From the NCBI RefSeq assembly GCF_020283565.1, contig NC_060059.1, positions 30,306,838 to 30,370,837 of the forward strand: a stretch of DNA of 64,000 bases, given 5' to 3'. Positions 43,294-53,997 of the stretch are shown one piece after another. The position numbers were made by a program, and so were the translations under genes. The notes below the pieces were generated by a model. The model had not been told where the DNA came from and did not search any database. It saw only the letters and a program-made list of their open reading frames with translations. This DNA is from Trifolium pratense. Taxonomy: Eukaryota; Streptophyta; Magnoliopsida; Fabales; Fabaceae. Position 1 is the first letter of the stretch. Each line of letters begins with the position of its first letter.

Positions 43294-43660
43294 ATTTGCT
43301 TTTCCTTTTTAACGGAAAATGAAGTACAAGAAATACTCAACTCAAGTACAACAGAAAGAACAAGAAAATTTCAAAATTAGAATTGTTGTTTCTAATGAGA
43401 GTTTTCTTTTCTTGTTCTCTTTTCAGGTGAAGTAGAGAAAATAAAATGATGAAGTTGTTGTTTAGATAAGAAAAATTCAATTTAAAACTCAAAGTTTGCT
43501 TCTTAAAGAAAGCAATTGACTGATTCTATATAAGGCAGCAACTTCTTCTTGCAACTTGCTGTGAGACAATTTACCAAATTGAAGTTTTTTTGTTTTTTTT
43601 TTTTGTCTATTTTTGATTTTAAGAGATAAGGAAAGTCAAACCTTAACAGCTCATGATATA
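43294..43660 (-). promoter_or_regulatory. ATG-free leader and TATA-like box of the AHL gene
   Basis: On the minus strand no ATG in any frame occurs from 43651 down to the CTG at 43293. A TATA-like CCTTATATAGAA (43535-43524) would place a start near 43495 and leave a leader of about 200 nt. The leader is A/C-rich and shows no strong polypyrimidine tract before the AG at 43306-43305. The TATA call is inference. Confidence 0.5.
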
Positions 43661-44606
43661 AGAAAAACAAAAAAGGGTTTGTTCTTGTGTCTAACTATTA
43701 CCTAAATATATATATGAAAGACATATAGATGCTCTTTCAGTAGAAGCTATACAGATAAATTAAAGAGAGAGAGGAAGAGAGAGAAGGGAAAGCAAAGACT
43801 AAAGAGAGGTGCTTAGAAGTTTAGAGGAGGAATTAGATTCAATGACTCAAGGGAATCAAGTAAAGGAGTGTGTGTGTGTGTGATATGAAAGAGATCATTA
43901 ATTAATTAAGTAATTAATTAATTATTGGTTTAGATGGGAGATGGTTTTTTTTATCATAAGATGGAAAAGGAGTACTAGCTAGCTAGTAAGTGATTGTTGA
44001 TCAGACGATATTCATGAAGTGTTCTCCTTGTTAACACTCCTTTATTATTTTATTAATTAGGAATACTATTTTTTTTTTTTAATAATATTAAGAAGTGATT
44101 TCAGTATGCAGACAACATCGAAGGAATGTGGATGCAAAACATTTCACAGAATCAAGAACTGACATAAATATATTCCACATGTTGGAGTAGCGCTAGATAG
44201 TCCAACCGAGTTTTGACTTGTTGATTTTGTTTTAGATTGAATATTACATGTACTTGTCTTATCGTGATAAGTATTTAATTTAATAATCTTAAAGATCAAA
44301 GTTTAAATCTCAACTATTGTATATTTTTAATAAAAATATTTATTTATAACAAAAATAATGTGAATATTTAAGAACTTTAACATAAGGTCGGTAGTATTTT
44401 TGTTTATAATTTTCATTAGTTAATATTAAAATTTTTGAAATTTTTTAATTCTGTTAAAATGATATAATATTTTATAATTGATTGATTTTTTTATAGTAAA
44501 AATACAGGTAACGAGTACGGGTATGGGTACCTAAGTAGGGATGGGTGCAAAAGTTGTTACCCACGCGGGTATGATAATGGTTACGGAAATTTTTTCAATC
44601 CGTGGG
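43661..44606. other. AHL upstream DNA and older repeat sequence
   Basis: GA-rich, (TG)n and TTAATTAAT tracts lie at 43765-43925. From about 44505 the sequence ACGAGTACGGGTATGGGTACC belongs to a GGGTA-rich repeat that resumes after 45330 and hosts the next element. No gene was seen. Confidence 0.5.
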
Positions 44607-45322
44607 TAGGGGTGTACGTGGGCCGGATTGGGTTGGGTTTGGCCAAAACCAAAACCCAAACTACATATGGTACTCCGGGTTGGGTTTAGTAAAATAACCA
44701 CCTGTTATAACATTGGGCCGGGTTGGGTAAATCCATTAATTTCCGGGTTGGGTTGGGTTGTGGGTTACCCAAATTATTTTCCAATTTTTTTTATATTAAA
44801 TATCTAAATGTTGAATCATCATATTTTTTCATAAAAATAAGTCAATCAATGTATTTTCTTGAAAAATAGGGTAACTTTTTTTCACTATAAAAAATAATCA
44901 CCCTTTTTTTGTGTAAAACTATTAATTTACGGGTTGGATAGCGTGTTATCCGAATGATGTTTTTGTTTTTTTTAATATCAAATGATTAAATCATGAATCA
45001 CTATATATTTGTTTATGAAAATTATTCAATTTTTTTTATTTTCGTAAAACATAGTATAACTCATTTTCAATATAAAAATATTTAATAATCAAATGAAAAA
45101 ATCTTTAATATTTTCATAAAAAAAATTCAAGAAACATAGCATTAGTGGGTTAGTGGGTTTTTTGGGTTGGGTCCGGTTTTACCCGAAACCCGATTTTTTT
45201 AATGGGTTTTTCATTTTTGAAATCCATATCCACCCACTTACCCGACCCAACCCACTTTTTTGGGTTGGATTGGGTGGGTTTGACCGGGTCGACCGGATTT
45301 GCCCAACTCATGTACACCCCTA
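44607..45322. mobile_element. hAT-type non-autonomous element (716 bp)
   Basis: The ends TAGGGGTGTACGTGGG and CATGTACACCCCTA are inverted, and TCCGTGGG (8 bp) stands directly outside both (44599-44606 and 45323-45330), as for hAT transposons. The arms are rich in GGGTTGGGTTGGG and its complement. It was inserted into an older repeat of GGGTATGGGTA/TACCCTACCC type. Open frames across it are artefacts of the low-complexity arms. Confidence 0.85.
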
Positions 45323-45330
45323 TCCGTGGG

Positions 45331-46660
45331 TATGGGGATGGGTACTATAATACCCTACCCATACCCTACCCATTTTCATCCTACTCTTTTCTTGGAAACG
45401 GTTGGACTCTAAAAACGATCTTTCGGAATTTTAAGCTAACATCTAGTTTGCGGTTGTGTGATGGGAGTTAGTGTGAGGATTTCTTAGGTTTGGCAAAAAG
45501 GACTTGTAATTAACCGTAGAGTGGGGTCCTTCAGCTTCAGGTACCTCAAGCTCCCGGTTGGAAATCCGACGAGGGAGCAGATCTAAGATGCTCCTATTCA
45601 TCTCATTTCCAATAACTTTGGCTTGGTTCTTAAAAGAATAATTTTTTAGTTTGTTGGGGGTCCTCATTAATTCAGTTTTGAACTCTGTCACAATTTTCTA
45701 TCTCTTGTTCATGAAAATATTAGTTAAAGTTTGGAAAAAGATTATCTGGATTCAGAGACGTTTTCTTTAGGATTTTCAAAACGGGCAATATTTTTGGTGA
45801 TTGGGATCACTAACAAGTTTCTTATCATGTTTTATTTGTAGGACAAGAAGGAGAAGTCGATGTATGCTTGGGGTATATAAGGATTTCTATCATATATGCT
45901 TATGCAGAGGGCCCCATTAATTTCCCCAAGAGTGGACATTTTTCATGAAAAGAAAACACCAACAAACTAGAACAACTCAAAATTACCCCACGAAAAGAAG
46001 AATACTCCTCACAAAGAAGAATACTCCTCAAAATTACTAATTCATCATATAAAACATGCTCAACAATAAAGATTAAATTTATAATTTTACTTTAATGCGG
46101 AAGCCAAATAACCATACGAGCATGTATATAAAACAGGATCTACGACATGTTGATTTATCAAAGATCAGTATTAGGAATACCTATATAACGAATCCATGAA
46201 ATAAACACTCCTGAAACACAAGGAAAGTTTGGCGGCTTGTATGGTTCTTCCTCAACCGATACTCTAATGCCTTGAGTTCTCTTCAGATGGGGAGAAGAGA
46301 TTATTTTCTCATGTACGGTATATTGGGGACCATAGCCAATATATAAGGTGATGGCCAATTAGAGTTCCCATTATTCCGAAATGGGTCATCCTGACATCCA
46401 CTCATATTGAGCTCATATCCAATTAATTAATTAATTTCTAAATAAAAATCTAATAGGCCTTTTAACTTTATTTGATCACTTAATCAATTAAGGCTGCTAA
46501 TTGATAAATAGCTAATATAATTATATATAAAGATATTTGACCACATAATATTATTGCAATATTATGAAATATTCCAACATCAACCACCAGTAAGACAAAA
46601 CATCAAGAGGGCCTCCATTCCCCTGACCAATCGGGACCCAACACGACACCCCCAACAAAC
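45331..46660. other. No gene recognised
   Basis: The remainder of the GGGTA-rich repeat (to about 45385) is followed by DNA I cannot assign. Frames 45443-45691 and 46158-46358 (both minus) lack recognisable domains. Confidence 0.45.
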
Positions 46661-47110
46661 TCTACCGGTTCAACATAAAGTAGGGTGGATACCCTACTCG
46701 TAAAAGGAACAAGGGGAGTAAGGCCGGGTTTTTACCTAGAAACCACTTCAAAGATAAAAGTTTCACTCTATTGACCAAACACTCGATAGAAAAGGTCTCA
46801 TCTAAAAAGAAGACGTCATTTCGAGATTTTCAGATAGTCCACGCAATAATTTGCCAAATAAACAACCACACAAATCTATCTTTTCTACCTATGTTCATGC
46901 CTAAAGAAAGCGTAAAAAAACCTTATAACACCATGAGGAGGCACCAACTCCACACCTAACCACTGAAGAATATTATACCAAACTGGTGAGATTTAGTTAC
47001 AATAGCCGAATAAGTGATCAGCTGATTCAGACCATAATCCACATATAGCACACATGTAGACGCACTAACATTCTCAATGACGCCTCGCTACCAAAGATTT
47101 TGACAAGTCA
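46660..47110 (-). pseudogene. LINE ORF2 C-terminus relic, minus strand
   Basis: Translating the minus strand gives CAYCGLWSESADHLF, then VWYNILQWLGVELVPPHGV, then VNRVKLLSLKWFLGKN, interrupted by stops and shifts. This is the zf-RVT zinc-binding region and tail of a plant LINE of a different lineage from the one at 23.8 kb. No complete frame remains. Confidence 0.65.
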
Positions 47111-47749
47111 GAGATTGATGGTTCCTTTTTAGAGTGATATTATTGTGTTTCCTCTTAAACTGTTGTAAATTAAAAGTTTCAAAATAAATTTACTATGTTT
47201 AAGGGTTTATCGACTTTAAAAAATGACTGTTTTTCTTTCGAATAGCAAATATAATAATATTAAGAAATCAAAGGAGGGGTACATGAGTAACTAAGTACCA
47301 GCAATACTAAAAAAGAATTGGAAAAAAGATCACCAATAAAGAATAACAAAGTAATGGAATAAAAAACATTAGTTCCCAATAATATCAGTCTAAAAAGAAG
47401 AGGCATGTCTGTCTGTATGTGGGAGAAGAAGGGCTGAAGCAAGGAGTGGATTTTTCTACCCATCTTGCCCAACATCTGAAACTATAGATTCTCCAACAAT
47501 TTGGTTGGACTTAATTTCACTCCTAGCACATATCGTACGTATGAAGAATTACCCCATTCAATTTTTTTAGTTATCGTATTAATAAATATATGATGTTTCC
47601 ACTGGTGATCACAATTTCCGTTGGAGAATTTGTAAAGCACGTAAGGTAAATTTTTGTCTCCTAAGCTTTGTTGTAAAATTTCTATAAATTTAAGAATAGA
47701 GAACAAAACAAATCAAACTAAACTATTTTAATACTTAATATTGTATAAA
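47111..47749. other. Gene-free DNA
   Basis: Frames at 47260-47475 and 47482-47706 (minus) show no domain. The last three bases (AAA, 47747-47749) are the CACTA target duplication. Confidence 0.5.
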
Positions 47750-48099
47750 CACTACAACAATTGTTGTCTTTGGCAACAATGTTTTATGCAACACGTAAAA
47801 ATTGTTACCTAAAAGTGGCTTAGTCAACACATTATGACTGTTGCCAGTTCTTTTTAGGAAACGCTAAATAATTGTTCCCTTAAACTGAAAAGGGAACAGT
47901 TACGGACTGTTATTATGATATTTCTTTTGCAATAGTTAACAACTGTGCCCCTAGATATTTGTGGGAACAATTTTTAGCTGTTACATTATTTATGAGAAAA
48001 GGCTACATTTATGCACCGTTACTTTTAATATTCAACATTACAAAGTTTTTTATTTAAGTTTATTTTTTGAAAGATAAATATTTGACTATGTTATTATAA

Positions 48100-48998
48100 G
48101 AAAAAATTTTAGGTGAGTCATCACCTAAGTATTAATAATTAAGCACAACCAATCACATAATTACAACTCATTAATATATTAAATAATTACAAATAATTAA
48201 TTGAGAAACAACTAAAATCAAATCTCTATAAATAAGGAAAGAAAAAAAAATTATAAAAAAACATGTGTTGTGCACTTTATTAATTTTTTTTTCTTTCTTT
48301 CTAATTGCTCTTTTTTTTTCTTCTAAGCTCTCTCTTTTTGTTTTTAATTTTCATGGTTCAATTATTTTTATGTGAACACTTCAATGATTAATACATCGTC
48401 ATGTTAAGTGTAATGCCTTATCATATTTTGATACTATAACTTATATTTATATTTTAAAGAATTTTCCGTATGGAATAGCGGTGTCCAATAAATAATAATA
48501 CAAATTCGCTACTAATAAAGAATATACCTTATTTTTATTCATTAATATTTTTGTACTTTTAAAAAACTTAGGGACCGTCCAAAACTCCAAACTATTATGA
48601 ATTTGTTGGATAAAAAAATAGTGAATAATTGATAAACAAACTTAGTAAAATTAACGGTTGAATTATCTTATTAATATAGTGCCATAAAAAATATTTAATT
48701 TTAGTAAAAAAAAATATTTAATTATTTTCAAGTAAGTAAAAAAAAATAAAAAAAAAGCTTAGTATGTAAAGAAGGAAAAAAAAATGAGCGTGAAAATAAA
48801 TTATAAAGTGCACATGTATGTTTTTTTTTCCTTATTTATAGAGATTTAGTTTTGTTAATTTTTTTTTTTTTGTTATAGAGATTTGATTTTATTAATTACT
48901 ACACTATTAATTATATGTAATTATTTAATGAGTTGTAATCATGTGATTGGTTGTGACTAATATTAATGCTTAGGTGAGGACTCACCTAAAAATTTCTC
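48100..48998. mobile_element. Long-TIR MITE (899 bp, 9-bp duplication) nested in the CACTA element
   Basis: Inverted arms of about 170 bp begin GAAAAAATTTTAGGTGAGTCATCACCTAAG and, from the other end, GAGAAATTTTTAGGTGAGTCCTCACCTAAG. TTATTATAA (9 bp) flanks both ends (48091-48099 and 48999-49007), pointing to the Mutator superfamily. It is non-coding. Confidence 0.85.
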
Positions 48999-50266
48999 TT
49001 ATTATAAAAATAATAATAATTTTACTTCAATACAAAACACTAGTCCAATTCCCTCAAAAAAAAAAAAAAACTAGTCCAATCTAAACACAAAACTCCACCG
49101 TGTGCCTTCCTTCTCCTTCGTCTCCTACTCTTCAAACACCACCGCAAAATCGACAATCTACCTCAATCTGTAGCTTTCTAAATTCCCTCTCACTGTTCAA
49201 TCCCTAGATTTTTAGGGTTTCAGATCTATATTCCCTTTCACCATTCAATCCCTAGCTTTTTAGGGTTTTAGATCTATTCCTCTTCCTCGTGTTTTTTCTT
49301 TGACCAAAATTAATGGCTTCAATCCGAAAGACCCTATCTCCCCGACCTTCTTAGTGGCGTTATAGTTTCAGAGATTATCTAGCGGCGTTGGTGGCTACGA
49401 TAAGGGTTTAATGGTTGATCATGTAAGCTTTAGCTTAAGCATGAACACTGAGAAGGAATTAACAGATTGTAGATCTGAATTTGTTGAAGGATTTTTTCTG
49501 GTTTGTGGTTCTAGGTTTGTCTGTTCTTTTTTCTTCTAGTTTGTTTTTCTGGGTTTGTTTATTTTTGTTGTTGTGGCTGAATTTTTTTGGTTAATTTGGT
49601 TATGAGATATCGATTGTTTGGCTATGAGATTCTGGCTGAATTTTTGTGGCTCAATTTAATGTTAGGAAGAAGCATTTTAATGTTTTAACTCACTGTTATG
49701 CAGGTATTTTGGTGGGGTTTTTGAAATCAAGTCATGTGTGAATCCACTGAGATAAGGGAAAACATCTTCTAGAGTTCTAGCAAACTATATTTTGTCAATC
49801 TCAAGTCGTTTTGCAACACCAAAGTAAGCTTAGTTCTCGTGGTTAAATAATGTACATTCCTTTTGTTTGTTTTTTCAAAGAAGGTGCTTGATGAAATATC
49901 TACTTATAAAACTTTGTTTAGGCTGAGCTATGATTATTCTCTATGAATTCGAACTTCCATGTATCATGTAAGTAGTGGTAAAGTATTTCTTTTAATGTTA
50001 AATTAAATTAAATTAAACTATGCCTCAATATTTTATTCCTTTGTTGATATTGTTATTTCCCTGCCATGAGTTCCAACAATATATCTGCCTCACGACCTTC
50101 TTGAGAAATAACAAAAAGAGAACTAAGATTGCATATGTTATATGTTACCTATGAGAATTCAGACAGAGCAGACACAACACTCTCAAAAGAAAGAAATAGT
50201 TTATGCTATTTTGTATTTTGTCTGGATGCCATTAGCTTATGTTTCTCTCTGGTGTGCGCCCTTTGT

Positions 50267-50625
50267 GTGTTTTATAGTTTTTTATTTGAATAAGTCTTCA
50301 TGTGTTTTATAGTAACAGTACATGTTTGCTACTTTTTAGTACCCATACCATAGAGTGGAGGTACTCCACTATGCATTTATGTAATACTATACAAATATTT
50401 GAATAAAGGAGTTCATGTATTTTTGCCTCATTTTTATTTCAAATATATAATTTGAATATTAAATTTGGTCAAAATATTTTTAAAAGTATTGTCTATATTA
50501 ATGCATATTTAAAAATATGTTGCCTTTGTACCCAAAAAAAAAATTTAAATAAAAAATTATGTTGCCTATATGTAACAGGGGCACTTGAAAATTGTTCCCT
50601 TTGCTTAATCTTTTGGTAACAGTTT
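50267..50625 (+). repeat. 359-bp direct repeat, copy 1
   Basis: Identical by eye to 51244-51602, offset 977 bp with no indels. It starts GTGTTTTATAGTTTTTTATTTG and ends TTTTGGTAACAGTTT. It lies inside the CACTA element and includes part of the subterminal motif array. Confidence 0.88.
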
Positions 50626-51243
50626 GGTAGGTATAATGGGATTGGTTTTAGCAATGTGCTCCCTTCCCCCTTACAATGCTATACAACCTTGGTTTTTAGC
50701 GATCAATAAAATTTATAGTTTAAAGAAAAAATGGTAGATTGGCAATTATATTTTAACATATACTAGTTTATTGTTCTTGTGAATATGATCGTTTGTTGTT
50801 CTTGTATAGTTAAGAATAAGAGCAAATGCATCAATTATTGGAGAACTCAATTCAATTGGGTTTGAAACGTTCAAAAATAGTTTATAAGTAGGTTTGTGGT
50901 AGTATGCTATCTTTAATTTGATTGATGTAGTTTTGGGTCCTCATTATGTTTTTGTTCAGCTATTGATTAATTAAGTTGGTGAAGCAGGTTTTGCATTGGA
51001 GAAATACGATGAAAAGGAATTACGATCAAAGAAAGGTTGGAATTGATAATGATCATTTAAAGAAAGTAACATAAGGCATGTTGTAGGTGATTCTTCGTAT
51101 GATTAAGTAGCCAAGATTGTCGGGGTATTGAAAGGAAATTTACTATTTTACAGTTTGCTCAATTTTAGTTGTATTTATAGTTTTGAGAAAATATTGTCTT
51201 AGTTTGTATTAAAAAGTCATGGGAGCATTAACCACGACTTTAG

Positions 51244-51602
51244 GTGTTTTATAGTTTTTTATTTGAATAAGTCTTCATGTGTTTTATAGTAACAGTACAT
51301 GTTTGCTACTTTTTAGTACCCATACCATAGAGTGGAGGTACTCCACTATGCATTTATGTAATACTATACAAATATTTGAATAAAGGAGTTCATGTATTTT
51401 TGCCTCATTTTTATTTCAAATATATAATTTGAATATTAAATTTGGTCAAAATATTTTTAAAAGTATTGTCTATATTAATGCATATTTAAAAATATGTTGC
51501 CTTTGTACCCAAAAAAAAAATTTAAATAAAAAATTATGTTGCCTATATGTAACAGGGGCACTTGAAAATTGTTCCCTTTGCTTAATCTTTTGGTAACAGT
51601 TT
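51244..51602 (+). repeat. 359-bp direct repeat, copy 2
   Basis: Second copy of the 50267-50625 block; 618 bp separate the two. This copy runs straight into the right subterminal region of the CACTA element. Confidence 0.88.
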
Positions 51603-51855
51603 TGAACTGTAAATAAAATCGGCAACAGGTAAAAACTGTTGCCTAAAGTTTGCTGAACAACTGTTCCCTATTTCCGATAGCTTCGGCGACGGTTTCTAAA
51701 AGTGTGCCCAAAACGCGAAAAAACCGTAACCATAGATAATAGGTAACGCTCGCTTATAAAACGGGTGGAAACTGTTCCCTATAGTTTTAGGCAACAATTT
51801 TCATGGTTTAGGCTACAATTTTGAACTGTTGTCTAAAAGCGTAAATGTTGTAGTG

Positions 51856-53246
51856 AAAATTGTTTTTTTGGGGAGCGCATATATATATAGAAGAATGTTA
51901 AGATGTGTCCTTAAAACACATGTTAAGGAAGCAAAAATAAAAATTCTTAAATGTTAATTTGTGCTAATGTGACACTTTCACGAGTATTATTAAAAATTAA
52001 AATAAAAGGTAGAGGCTTATATCAAACCCACAAAATAAAAGCTATGCATTTTTAAGTTTTAAATTGATTTTTGAATATCATAATAAATTACACCGGTACA
52101 CTCTTAATAATTATTCGTTACAAAAACATTTATATGTAGCCGTTTATCAAGTGATATGATATTGTGCATTTATGTGCATTTATGTGGTCGTACAAAAATG
52201 CTTACATTGCTGTTAGTTGGGAGAATCTATTTGTGTCTTGAAAGATGTGAACAAAATTTCCTAAAGTACAAATCATTCTTTGAGTTTGATTGAAGATTTT
52301 TAAATGGGTATTGTGGTGCTACGATATTTGCAGTCGTTGGCAATGATCCAAATAATCAAATGTTGTGAGTATAACAATAACAGATGTTGAAGGGTGATGG
52401 TCACATAAACATTTTTTGTAACATAGAGTCATTAAAAGAGTAACAATAAAATTTATTACGAATGTTAAACCTAAAAGACAATGCATTTGACCTATTTGAT
52501 ACTTGTTACAACTTTACTTTTATTAGTAACAATTTAATAGAGTAGCTCATAATCTTAATATTTCAGTTTAATGGTGTATTGGTATTGGCTTGGGACGTGG
52601 GAATGTGTTCCACTTGAGGTCTGAGGTTCAATTCTCTCTTGCGCCAATTTGAGTGGGCTAATTTAGCTTCAAAAAAAACCTATGTTATTGCTAATGAAAT
52701 AGATTGATTCGTCTTTTATTAAAAAGATAAATCGCTGGCTATGTACACAATTGATTTAATTCATTGGGCACGATTACACCTTTTTATACTTGACTATATA
52801 TTTTCATGTAGTATTTGTCAAGAAAATATGCATTTGACTCTACTTGTACTCTTTGACTGTGCTTTTTTTCCTTTTCTTTCTTGTTCATCAAATTATTATG
52901 TATTCCGTCAAAAAAAAATCAAATTATTATGTATAAACGCCATAATGACCACATAAACATACACGTTACATACAACAAGCTCTATTTTTTAAAAAATATA
53001 AATAAAAACAAAGCTGTGCTTTTGGAAGTATTGGAAATTAGGTTTTGTGGTGTAGCGTGCAAGTTGAAAGGTGGGAGCACGCCATTTTCTCCTGTCACCA
53101 TATATATCATTGCATCATCAACGTTTGATTTTTGGAGAAATTCTTATCGATCTACTACACTAAATTCAAAGTACACATACACGCATAAATGTAATTGACT
53201 AACTTGACTAAATATACATTCCATTCTTTGAAATTGCAAGCACATA
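51856..53246. other. Gene-free DNA with one SINE
   Basis: GTGTCCTTAAAACACATGTTAAGG at 51917 resembles sequence at 31316-31470. Frames 52741-52956 and 52881-53198 have no recognisable domain; the second is partly a reading of repeat DNA. Confidence 0.5.
52563..52680 (+). mobile_element. tRNA-derived SINE, same family as 38462-38584
   Basis: GTTTAATGGTGTATTGGTATTGGCTTGGG, GGTCTGAGGTTCAATTCTCTC and GTGGGCTAATTTAGCTTC followed by A8 match the SINE at 38462-38584 along its length with scattered changes. Flanking duplication is not obvious, so this copy looks older. Confidence 0.8.
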
Positions 53247-53397
53247 CTCCCTCTTGTCCTAACTATAAGATAACTTTTACTTTTTAATTAGATACATTGG
53301 AATGATAATGTATCTAAACTATAATATAGTCCAAATACATTAGTATTTCAATAAACCTAAAAAGTAGAAGTTCTCTTATTATTAGGACCGGAGGGAG
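53247..53397. mobile_element. Stowaway-like MITE (151 bp)
   Basis: CTCCCTCTTGTCCTAACTATAAGA and, inverted, CTCCCTCCGGTCCTAATAATAAGA are the ends, with TA outside both. The interior carries paired ATACATT/AATGTAT motifs. Confidence 0.85.
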
Positions 53398-53784
53398 TAT
53401 TAATTATCTCTCTCTAACTTGGCAAATAATATATCTAGTCCTTTTTATAGAAGATAAATGGATATAAAAATATTAATAAATTTAGTTTATTCTTAGAATT
53501 GAGAGTTGGGTCTAACTCAACTCTATAAAATCGGTTTATAAAATAAGAATGCCTATACTTTATAAACACATATTCATGCCAAGTCGCACCCCTCACGTCG
53601 AGCACTGTCAGACTTGGGATCCGATTTAAATGATGGATAATCCGATCAAAAATTGATAACAATTAGTGATCCAACGAATCATAAACCAAACTCTGATATC
53701 ATCTTAGAATTGATACTTCTTAACATTTATAATATGGACTAAATATATTAATTTTTGTTAATCTATTCATCTTTTAAAAAGAGG

Positions 53785-53965
53785 CAAATGGTTGATAGAG
53801 TCTTGGCTGTTAACGAGGTAATTGACTATGATAAATTTTGAAAAGGTATACAAATCAGTGATGGGTGCTATTTGGATAATATGTTTGAAAAATATAGATT
53901 TAATGAGAAATAGGAAATATGGATTCGTGCGTGCATGTTTGTTCTATATGGGAATATGTCGAGGG
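53785..53965 (+). pseudogene. LINE reverse transcriptase fragment
   Basis: One frame reads LAVNEVIDYDKF, a stop, then CYLDNMFEKYRFNEK, a stop, then EIWIRACMF. It is the RT segment just after the FEKAYD aspartate box, with stops and small shifts. About 60 residues remain. Confidence 0.6.
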
Positions 53966-53997
53966 ATTCTATAGAAATTCGGTGGATATTAAATATT

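Larger units (their letters stand above)
47750..51855. mobile_element. CACTA (En/Spm) element, non-autonomous, 4.1 kb
   Basis: It begins CACTACAACAATTGTTG and ends, reverse complemented, CACTACAACATTTACGC. AAA stands on both sides as a 3-bp target duplication. Subterminal regions (47760-47990 and about 51590-51840) carry many short direct and inverted copies of AACTGTTGCC/GGCAACAG-type motifs, as CACTA ends do. No transposase frame is present. Cargo includes a leader-like block at about 49080-49330, with a duplicated TCAATCCCTAG...TTAGGGTTT unit, a nested element at 48100-48998, and two identical 359-bp direct repeats. Confidence 0.9.

Noticed and set aside
45153..45471. Two overlapping plus-strand frames with GWVRFYPKP-like sequence
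   Set aside because: They translate the low-complexity GGGTTGGG arms of a hAT-type element.
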